From JAZDGX01 sp964482205 (lineage in GTDB: Bacteria > Eisenbacteria > RBG-16-71-46 > CAIMUX01 > WJJG01): DNA of 64,000 nucleotides. Shown here in pieces: positions 16,238 through 22,818 of the stretch (positions within the stretch are counted from its first letter, which is position 1; each line of letters starts with the position of its first letter). Location: positions 110,207 to 174,206 of the forward strand of contig CAYZWI010000007.1 of NCBI GenBank assembly GCA_964482205.1, in the 5' to 3' direction. Below the pieces are notes generated by a model. It was not told where the DNA came from and ran no database searches. It saw only the letters and a list, made by a program, of their open reading frames with translations. The position numbers and the translations under genes are program-made.

Positions 16238-17743
16238 ATGAGGCTTCGTGGGCTGCTGGCCATCGAGAAGATAACGACCCGCAAGCGTCTTGCCCGGATG
16301 CTCTCCCGGCACGATGTCGAAGCGGTCCCTGTCTTTCATGAACGGGACTTCGAAACCCGCCTTTCGCTGGAGGATTTCGATCTCGCCGTCGTTCATCAGG
16401 CGATGTTCGGCGAGCGGCTGGAAGCGCTGGTGCGTTCCATCCGCCAGTTGCCGAACCGGCCCGATGTGATCGTTCTCGCGGAAAACGAGGACGCCTCCAG
16501 CCGCGCTTCCTGGATGGCGGCCGGAGCGTTGGCGGTTCTCGGGCTCGGCCTGGAAGACGAGCCCCTCGAAGAAGCCTTGGACGCCTTCATTCTCCGAAAA
16601 CAGGAAGAGCGGTTGCGTCCCTTCCGCGTCGACCGGCCCGACAAGCGCTACCGGCTCGACGATTTCGCCATTGTCAGCCCGGCGATGAAGCGCTTCATCG
16701 AGATGGTGCGACGAATCGTTTCCTCGGAGAGCCCGCTTCTCATCGTCGGCGAAACCGGAGTCGGCAAGGAGCGGCTCGCGCGCGCCACGCACGCCGAAGG
16801 CCCGCGCGCGAACGGCCCGTTCATCGCGGTCAATTGCGCCGCGCTTCCGGAAAACCTCTTGGAGAGCGAGCTCTTCGGACACGAGCAAGGCGCGTTCACC
16901 GGAGCGACTCGTCAGAGGCGCGGCTACTTCGAGCTCGCTCACAAGGGCACGATTTTCCTCGATGAGATCGGAGATCTCCCGATCCACCTGCAGGCAAAGC
17001 TGCTTCGCGTCCTGGAGGATCGGATCGTGCAGCGGCTGGGCGGCGAGCGGCCGATCTCCGTCGATGTCCGCCTGATGGCGGCGGCCAACCGGGATTTGGA
17101 GGCCGAGATGCAGGCGGGCGCGTTCCGCCCGGATCTCTACTATCGGCTGGCGGTGGTCACCTTGACGATTCCTCCGCTGCGCGAGCGCCACGAAGACATC
17201 GGTCCCCTGACGGAGCATTTCCTGCGCTATTTCAGCGCCCACCTGGGCCAGCCGGTCAAGAGCATCCAGCCCAATGCCTTAGCGGCCTTGCACCGCCATC
17301 ATTGGCCCGGCAATGTGCGCGAATTGATCAATGTCGTCGAGCGGGCGGTCTTGATCTGCTCGGGGTCCGAGATTACTGTGGGCGATCTGCCAAGGGCGAT
17401 CACGGAGCAAAAGGCTATTGACCGGGAACGGAAGCCGTTGGACTCTTCCTACTCGGATGTCTGGTCGCGACGGGACCTGGGCTGGCAGCGCCGCCCCCTC
17501 GTGGAAGCGCGGCGGGACATGCTCGTTTCCTTTGAGCGGGCATATCTCACGCACCTTCTCAACGAGACCGGCGGAAGGATCGGAGAGACGGCGCGGTTGG
17601 CCGGCATCAACGCCCGTTCGCTGTATGACCTCATGAGGCGCCACGGGTTGAGAAAGGAGGATTTTCGCGGGGCGCAAGGAGGAAGGCCGAATCGGGCCGG
17701 AGTTGCCGAGATTGGCGCTGCATCGGGGGAGGAACCCCGATAA
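16238..17743 (+). CDS. Sigma-54-dependent activator with degenerate receiver domain
   Basis: A 501-residue activator; GAGGAGGGG just before the ATG at 16238 fixes the start. Residues 1-120 have the length and beta-strand spacing of a receiver, but the acid pocket reads AIEK and the phosphoacceptor strand FDLAVVHQAMFGE has no Asp, so phosphorylation control is unlikely. The AAA+ domain is complete: Walker A GETGVGKE (about residue 172), GAFTGA (about 219), LDEIGDLP and the arginine-finger region PPLRERHEDI. A Fis-type HTH (GGRIGETARLAGINARSLYDL) lies near residue 450, followed by a basic tail. The next genes begin behind sigma-54-like elements at 17752-17841, which this protein may activate. 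Confidence 0.9.
   Translation: MRLRGLLAIEKITTRKRLARMLSRHDVEAVPVFHERDFETRLSLEDFDLAVVHQAMFGERLEALVRSIRQLPNRPDVIVLAENEDASSRASWMAAGALAVLGLGLEDEPLEEALDAFILRKQEERLRPFRVDRPDKRYRLDDFAIVSPAMKRFIEMVRRIVSSESPLLIVGETGVGKERLARATHAEGPRANGPFIAVNCAALPENLLESELFGHEQGAFTGATRQRRGYFELAHKGTIFLDEIGDLPIHLQAKLLRVLEDRIVQRLGGERPISVDVRLMAAANRDLEAEMQAGAFRPDLYYRLAVVTLTIPPLRERHEDIGPLTEHFLRYFSAHLGQPVKSIQPNALAALHRHHWPGNVRELINVVERAVLICSGSEITVGDLPRAITEQKAIDRERKPLDSSYSDVWSRRDLGWQRRPLVEARRDMLVSFERAYLTHLLNETGGRIGETARLAGINARSLYDLMRRHGLRKEDFRGAQGGRPNRAGVAEIGAASGEEPR
17722..17741. promoter_or_regulatory. Dyad at the end of the sigma-54 activator gene
   Basis: ATCGGGG (17722-17728) and CCCCGAT (17735-17741) form a perfect 7-bp dyad with a 6-nt centre, overlapping the stop codon. 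It sits about 120 bp upstream of the predicted sigma-54 start at 17852, so it may be an activator site; it could also be a weak terminator. Confidence 0.35.
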
Positions 17744-17751
17744 TGGATGTA

Positions 17752-17841
17752 TGGCCCTTGGGGTGCGGCGAAAAAAGTGCTTGCCAGGATGTAGCTTGGC
17801 GCGGATCCTTGCTCCTCGCTTGGTCTGGCACAGAGCGTGCA
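17752..17841 (+). promoter_or_regulatory. Sigma-54 promoter(s) of the DUF4398 / L,D-transpeptidase operon
   Basis: The better element is TGGCACAGAGCGTGCA at 17826-17841, with GG and GC 12 nt apart and a predicted start near 17852, 95 nt before the first gene. A weaker element, TGGCCCTTGGGGTGCG, lies at 17752-17767 with the same spacing. The strong site shares TGGCAC and GTGCA with the sigma-54 site at 14377-14392. Confidence 0.65.
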
Positions 17842-17946
17842 TGGAGACGCGCGGGCATGCGCCCAAGATGGATAGGTGCATGCTGAAAAAAGTGGGGCCG
17901 TGTTCGGCCCCTATCTGCTAGTGGGAAACGAAAGGAGTTGGGAGCC

Positions 17947-18558
17947 ATGAAGTGGACACTGATGGGGGTTGGCGTTCTGGTCGTGTTGTTGGCGTTTGCG
18001 GGTTGCGCGAAGGAGCCGACGGCGGAGATCACCGCCGTCCAGCAAGCAATCGAACAAGCCAAGACTGCTGAGGCGCAGGAGTACGCTCCTCGCTCCCTGG
18101 CGGCGGCAAACGACGCGTGGGCTGCGTTGCAGGCCGAGCTCGATGCGCAGAAGAAGAAGTTCGCTCTGTTCCGCTCCTACAAGCATGCCAAGGAGCTCGC
18201 CGCTGCCGCTCAGACTGCGGGTCAGCAGGCTGTGACCGATGCGGCCGCCGGCAAGGAGCGCGCTCGCCAGGAAGCGACTGATTTGATGGCGCAGGTGCGC
18301 ACAGCGATCGAGGAAGCCCGCCAGATGATCGCGACTGCTCCGCGGGGCAAGGGTTCGTCCGCCGACATCAAGGCGCTCGAGAACGACCTCACCAGCGTCG
18401 AAGCTTCGCTTTCTGAAGTGGACGGCGTCTTCCAGACGGGCAAGTTCAACCAGGCCAAGGCGAAGGCTCAGGCTGCCCTGCAGTCGATCAACCGCATCAA
18501 GCAGGATGTCACGACCGCGATCGAGATGCAGACGAAGGGTCGCGCGGCCGTCAAGTAG
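17947..18558 (+). CDS. DUF4398-type helical lipoprotein
   Basis: A 203-residue lipoprotein. AAAGGAG precedes the ATG at 17947. The signal MKWTLMGVGVLVVLLAFAGC ends in a lipobox; the mature part is almost entirely charged/alanine helix, beginning AEITAVQQAIEQAKTAEAQE and YAPRSLAAANDAWAALQAEL, the DUF4398 pattern of OmpA-associated helical lipoproteins. It should sit at the outer membrane and reach into the periplasm as a coiled coil. It heads an operon with L,D-transpeptidases, which suggests a link between outer membrane and peptidoglycan (inference). A strong hairpin follows at 18585-18613 and may reduce read-through to the later genes. Confidence 0.85.
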   Translation: MKWTLMGVGVLVVLLAFAGCAKEPTAEITAVQQAIEQAKTAEAQEYAPRSLAAANDAWAALQAELDAQKKKFALFRSYKHAKELAAAAQTAGQQAVTDAAAGKERARQEATDLMAQVRTAIEEARQMIATAPRGKGSSADIKALENDLTSVEASLSEVDGVFQTGKFNQAKAKAQAALQSINRIKQDVTTAIEMQTKGRAAVK

Positions 18559-18584
18559 GCACGCGGACTTTCTGCAGTTGACGA

Positions 18585-18613
18585 GACGGGGCGCGGAACT
18601 TCCGCGCCCCGTC
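18585..18613 (+). terminator. Strong hairpin between lipoprotein and L,D-transpeptidase genes
   Basis: A 13-14 bp GC-rich perfect stem (18585-18598 with 18600-18613, arm GACGGGGCGCGGAA) with a tiny loop and no T tract. It may act as a partial terminator or 3' stabiliser, giving more lipoprotein than enzyme. Confidence 0.5.
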
Positions 18614-18653
18614 CTCCAAGCGACCGGCCTCCGGAAAAGGATTTCACTGCACC

Positions 18654-19886
18654 ATGCAGAACCAATGGCGCAGGAATTCGTCCTCACGAGTCTTCGACCA
18701 TCGGCGCGTCTACCACAGGGGAAGAATCCGCAGGCATCGAAGGCGGCTGTGGGTCTATGCGATCCCCGTTCTTCTCGCCTTGCTCATCTTCTGGATTCTC
18801 AATCCCTGGTTGAACGGCTGGACGCGTGAACCTGTCGAAGCGCGCATGCGCGCCGTGCAGGCGATCGAAGAGGCGCGCGACACGGATGCGGCCCGCTGGG
18901 CGCCCGATTCCCTGCAAATCGCGGAAACCGCTTTGCGCACGGGGATCGGCGCAGAACGCATGCAGGCGGCGCGTCTCTTCTTCTGGCGCGATTTTCGTGA
19001 AGTCGAGGACCACTACCTGGCCGCCGCGCAGTTGGCTCGGCGTGCGGCCATTGCTGCCACGCTCCAGCGCGACGGCGCGCGCTTCGACGCCAATTGCGCC
19101 CTGGATCTCGCGAAGCGCGTGATCGGCGACGCCGAGCAGGTCGCCTCGGAAATGCCCTTTCCGCGCAGAGAGCGCTTCCTGTTGCAGCACGCGCGCACGC
19201 TCGTGAACGAAGCGGGGGTGCTGTTCGGGTCGACCGACTATCCCATGGCCGGTGAGCTGGCGACCCGGGCGTCGGTGGAAGCCAAGGAGGCATGCCGCGG
19301 CGTCTTGCCCCTGGCGCAACGCTTCATCGACCAGAACCAGGTGAACTGCTGGACGCGCTGGATCGACGAGACCGTTCGCTGGTCGCGGGCGAACGGACGC
19401 TCGGCGGTCATCGTCTACAAAGAGAAGAATCTCGTCGAGCTCTACCACGACGGCCGCCAAATCAAGCAGTACGCGGCCGACATGGGGCGAAACAGCATTT
19501 ATCCCAAGTGCCAGTCGGGAGACGCCGCCACTCCGGAAGGCCGCTACCGCATCGTCTCGAAGAACACCGCGAGCAGATACTACAAGGCGCTCCTGCTCGA
19601 TTACCCGAACTCGGACGACCGGGCGCGCTTCCGTGAGCAGCAGCGCAAGGGAGAGGTCCCGCGCTATGCGAGCCTGGGAAGCATGATCGAAATTCACGGG
19701 GAAGGCGGACGAGGACAGGACTGGACGCTCGGTTGCGTTGCGCTCAGCAATCGCGACATGAATGACCTCTTCTCCAGAGCGGAGGTCGGCACTCCGGTCA
19801 CGATCGTCGGCGGCAACGGGCGCGACGGAACGTTTTCGGACCTCGCGCGTTCCTTGTTGCGTGGCAGTTTTGCGAAGGCTGACTAG
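18654..19886 (+). CDS. Membrane-anchored L,D-transpeptidase (YkuD) with DUF4398-like helical segment
   Basis: A 410-residue enzyme. A very basic cytoplasmic N-terminus leads into one helix (about residues 33-52, VYAIPVLLALLIFWIL). Residues about 62-100 read RAVQAIEEARDTDAARWAP then DSLQIAETALRTG, which aligns with the DUF4398 start of the preceding lipoprotein. The YkuD domain runs from about residue 240: SAVIVYKEKNLVELYHDG, then IEIHGEGG (near 345) and the nucleophile segment TLGCVALSN (near 360). The usual SHGC(I/V)R has become TLGCVAL, so the Cys is kept but its neighbours differ. Such enzymes make 3-3 peptidoglycan cross-links or attach proteins. The start has only a weak AGGA 13 nt upstream. 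Confidence 0.85.
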   Translation: MQNQWRRNSSSRVFDHRRVYHRGRIRRHRRRLWVYAIPVLLALLIFWILNPWLNGWTREPVEARMRAVQAIEEARDTDAARWAPDSLQIAETALRTGIGAERMQAARLFFWRDFREVEDHYLAAAQLARRAAIAATLQRDGARFDANCALDLAKRVIGDAEQVASEMPFPRRERFLLQHARTLVNEAGVLFGSTDYPMAGELATRASVEAKEACRGVLPLAQRFIDQNQVNCWTRWIDETVRWSRANGRSAVIVYKEKNLVELYHDGRQIKQYAADMGRNSIYPKCQSGDAATPEGRYRIVSKNTASRYYKALLLDYPNSDDRARFREQQRKGEVPRYASLGSMIEIHGEGGRGQDWTLGCVALSNRDMNDLFSRAEVGTPVTIVGGNGRDGTFSDLARSLLRGSFAKAD

Positions 19887-19983
19887 TCCTACGTCCGAGC
19901 GCATTCAGCCAGGCAGGCCCAGCCCGGAAGGCAGGCGGCCGGGCGGGTCGCGCGCCGATTTTGGGCGCCGGGGCGGTGCAACC

Positions 19984-20856
19984 ATGGCTTCCGGTCCGAC
20001 GACAAGCACGCCAACGACGGCCGGATCGCCGTTTTCTCGCGCGGCGGCCTCGAAGGCGATGGCTACGAGGGCGCCCGCCTCGCGGACGAGCCCGGTCTCC
20101 TCCACGCCTGTTCCTGCATCGCTTCCGGGATCGGTCGAAGATCTCCTGCGCCAACGCCGGCGCGAGCGCAAGAAGACGCGCTGGCCGTTTGCGCTGTTCG
20201 CGATTCTCGCTGTGCTCTTGTTGGGCGGCGTGCTCCTCGCTCGGGCTTCGGGATACGGCTATCGGGCGCTGGACAAGAGCATGCGCAAGCCGTTGGAGGC
20301 CGCGTCGGCTCCCTTGCCCGCGGGATCCAAGCCCCTTCCCCCGGCCGAGCGCCTGGCCAAGCTCGAGCGCGACAACAAGCGGCTCGCGGCCGCCGTCGCC
20401 GATCGCGTTCCCGAAGGCCATTACCTGGTCATCGACCAGACGCACAATCGCATCTATCTCAAGAAACACAACCAGACGGAACTCGAGGGCATCTGCTCGG
20501 CGGGCGGCGGCGTAGTGCTCATCGAAAAGGGCGGCCGCAATCGCAAGTGGGTCTTCGACACGCCGCGCGGACAGTTCAAAGTGATGCAGCGACGAGAAAA
20601 CCCCGTCTGGAAGAAGCCCGATTGGGCTTTCGTGGAAGAGGGCCAGCCGCTTCCCCGGCGTGAATCGGAACGATTCGAATACGGCATGCTGGGCGAATAC
20701 GCCTTGAGCATCGGGGATGGCTACATGATCCACGGCACGCTCTACGAGCGGCTGCTGGGCAGAAGCGTGACCCACGGCTGCATTCGCGTGGGCAGGGACG
20801 ATCTGCGCAAGATCTATGCGGCCGCCCCGCTGGGCACGCCGATCTACATTTTCTGA
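19984..20856 (+). CDS. Membrane-anchored L,D-transpeptidase (YkuD)
   Basis: A 290-residue enzyme with a Ser/Thr/Ala/Pro-rich cytoplasmic start, basic RQRRRERKKTRW and a single helix near residues 67-86. The periplasmic part begins with a short coiled coil (ERLAKLERDNKRLAAAVADR) and the YkuD domain: HYLVIDQTHNRIYLKK, YMIHGTLYERLLGRSVTHGC and IRVGRDDL, with the canonical catalytic His and Cys (near residues 249 and 265). The ATG at 19984 has a poor Shine-Dalgarno sequence, so an earlier start is not excluded. It should form or remodel L,D cross-links, possibly in concert with the divergent family member before it. It overlaps the next gene by 1 nt. Confidence 0.85.
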   Translation: MASGPTTSTPTTAGSPFSRAAASKAMATRAPASRTSPVSSTPVPASLPGSVEDLLRQRRRERKKTRWPFALFAILAVLLLGGVLLARASGYGYRALDKSMRKPLEAASAPLPAGSKPLPPAERLAKLERDNKRLAAAVADRVPEGHYLVIDQTHNRIYLKKHNQTELEGICSAGGGVVLIEKGGRNRKWVFDTPRGQFKVMQRRENPVWKKPDWAFVEEGQPLPRRESERFEYGMLGEYALSIGDGYMIHGTLYERLLGRSVTHGCIRVGRDDLRKIYAAAPLGTPIYIF

Positions 20857-21812
20857 TGATTCCACGCACCATGCGAAATCAGCTGCGCTTTCAGACGGTA
20901 TCCCGGCACGTGCGAACTGCCCGGCGCGTTCGCATTTCCCGGCTGGCGCAAATCCAGCGGCTTGCGCTCGTCGTCCTCGTGTTGGCCTTTTTCACGCTCG
21001 CCGTCCAGGCGTCCCTCGGAAAGGCACAGGCGCCACGCCCATCGGGCGGCGGCACCTTCGCACAGAACCAGGAACGAAAGCGCTCCCCCGCTGCGGAGCC
21101 GGCGAAACAGCCCTCGAAGCAGCCGGCGAAGCCGTCCGCTCGTGACGCCGAGAAAAGCAAGCAGGAGGGCGAGCCGGCGCAGCCGCAGCCGGCTCCCAAG
21201 GAACTGGCGCAGAAGATCGGCACGCTCGAGATCCAGAACGATGCCCTGCGCAAGGAGCTCGATCTGTCGCAAGGCAAGGAATTCTACCTGCTCCTCGATC
21301 CCGTTTCTCGCGCGCTGAAGTTGATGCTCGGCGGAGTGATGCTTCAGCAGTATCCCCTGCTTCAGATGAAGGCAGGTGGGTATCGCAGCCCGCTTGCGCG
21401 GGCCGAACTTCCGGACCTGTCAGGCTTCCTCGCCTCCGAGGGAACGCTCGATCCGCCCCGTGAACTCGAGCGCTTCGAGCTCGTCGTGGATGTAGCCTCG
21501 GAAGAGCCGCCCCCCGAAGTCCCCATTCCTCCCCCGCCGGAGGAACGCTTCTTCGTCCCCAACCGGTACTGGATCCGTTTCGCGGGCCAGGTGTCCATCG
21601 AAATCCGGTCCAAAGACGAGAAGGCCCCACGCAATTTCAAGAGCTTCATCTTCGAGCACATCACGCAGCCGATCCGCTGGAGGCTCGAGGACTTCCGCTC
21701 CGAGAAGAAGGACTCGCTGCGCGTGATGCTGCGCATGTCGCGCGAAGACGCCGCCTCGTTGTATCGCGTGCTTCCGCCCGACACCAAGCTTCTGATCCTG
21801 CCGGCGTCATGA
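20856..21812 (+). CDS. Membrane protein with L,D-transpeptidase-like strand motif but no catalytic Cys motif
   Basis: A 318-residue protein of unknown function whose start overlaps the previous stop (TGATG). A basic start and a helix near residues 36-53 are followed by a Lys/Pro/Ala-rich linker (about 60-110) and a short coiled coil (LEIQNDALRKELDLSQ). Then GKEFYLLLDPVSRALKLMLG and GVMLQQYPLLQMKAG follow the opening strands of a YkuD domain as in the preceding gene (YLVIDQTHNRIYL). The rest lacks any HGxx...SHGC motif, and a Pro-rich turn PPPEVPIPPPPEER splits it. I read it as a catalytically dead partner or scaffold. Its end overlaps the kinase gene by 4 nt. Confidence 0.6.
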   Translation: MIPRTMRNQLRFQTVSRHVRTARRVRISRLAQIQRLALVVLVLAFFTLAVQASLGKAQAPRPSGGGTFAQNQERKRSPAAEPAKQPSKQPAKPSARDAEKSKQEGEPAQPQPAPKELAQKIGTLEIQNDALRKELDLSQGKEFYLLLDPVSRALKLMLGGVMLQQYPLLQMKAGGYRSPLARAELPDLSGFLASEGTLDPPRELERFELVVDVASEEPPPEVPIPPPPEERFFVPNRYWIRFAGQVSIEIRSKDEKAPRNFKSFIFEHITQPIRWRLEDFRSEKKDSLRVMLRMSREDAASLYRVLPPDTKLLILPAS

Positions 21813-22786
21813 TTCGCGCGAGCGCGACGCGCCGATTCGCCTTCCCTCCCGCGTTGCCGGCAGGCCGCGACTTCGATGTCGTCGGAATCGGCGCGAACGC
21901 GGCCGACCACTTGCTCACGGTTCCTCATTTCCCGCAACCGGGCGAGAAAGTGCGCTTTCGCCGCCACGCCTATCAGGGCGGCGGGCAGACCGCGACCGCG
22001 ATGGTCGCCGTCGCGCGGCTCGGATATCGCGCCTGCTATTTGGGGGCGGTCGGCGACGACGCCGATGGCACGGCCAATCTGGCAGGTTTGCGAGCAGAGG
22101 GCGTCGATGTCTCCGGGGTGCGCGTTCGCCCGGGAGAACAGACCCAGCGCGCCTTCATCCTCGTCGACGAAGCGACCGGAGAGCGCACCATCGTGTGGGG
22201 GCGAAGCGATGGACTGATCCTGCAACCCGACGAAGTCGACGAACAAGCCATTGCCCGCGGCCGCCTGCTGCACGCGGATGCGCAGCAGCCGCTGACCGCC
22301 TGGCGGGCGGCGCAGGCGGCCCATCAAGCCGCGATGCCCGTTCTCGCCGATCTCGAAGTCATGCGCCCGGGACTCGAATCCTTCCTTCCGCTGGTCGATT
22401 TCCTGATCGTCGACGAGATGTTTCCCGCGCGCGCGACGGGCTCCGCTGATCTCGCCGAGGCGGCCCGCATTCTCGAAGAGCGCAGCGGGGCGCTCGTCAT
22501 CGTGACGCTCGGATCGAAGGGCGCGGTCGCACGCGTGGAAGGACGGCTTCAGCTCTTTCCCGCCTTCGCCGTATCCGCCGTCGACACGACCGGAGCGGGC
22601 GATGTCTTTCACGGCGCCTTCGCGGTCGCGCTTCTGCGCGGCCTGCCGCTGCCCGAGGCCATCGATTTCAGCCACGCGGTAGCGGCGATGAAATGCCTGC
22701 ATCAAGGCGGGCGCTCCGGAATTCCGCGCGGCATCGAAGCGGTCGAGCGCTTTCGGCGCGAGGCGCAGAGAGCGGACCGGCTCTGA
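21809..22786 (+). CDS. PfkB-family carbohydrate kinase
   Basis: A 325-residue sugar or nucleoside kinase. It starts inside the upstream stop (ATGA). The two family signatures are present: QGGGQTATAMVAVARLGYR (N-terminal GG region) and DTTGAGDVFHGAFAVALL with the catalytic Asp. FDVVGIGANAADHLLTVPHF is a ribokinase-like start. The substrate cannot be told from the text. Translational coupling to the L,D-transpeptidase genes is odd for a sugar kinase and may point to a cell-wall sugar, but this is only context. Confidence 0.88.
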   Translation: MIRASATRRFAFPPALPAGRDFDVVGIGANAADHLLTVPHFPQPGEKVRFRRHAYQGGGQTATAMVAVARLGYRACYLGAVGDDADGTANLAGLRAEGVDVSGVRVRPGEQTQRAFILVDEATGERTIVWGRSDGLILQPDEVDEQAIARGRLLHADAQQPLTAWRAAQAAHQAAMPVLADLEVMRPGLESFLPLVDFLIVDEMFPARATGSADLAEAARILEERSGALVIVTLGSKGAVARVEGRLQLFPAFAVSAVDTTGAGDVFHGAFAVALLRGLPLPEAIDFSHAVAAMKCLHQGGRSGIPRGIEAVERFRREAQRADRL

Positions 22787-22818
22787 GACGAATTCCGCCG
22801 CGCGCGTGCAAGGCCCGC

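Noticed and set aside
17796..17812. Additional sigma-54-like TGGCGCGGATCCTTGCT
   Set aside because: The GG-GC distance is 13 instead of 12, and a correct site lies 30 bp downstream.
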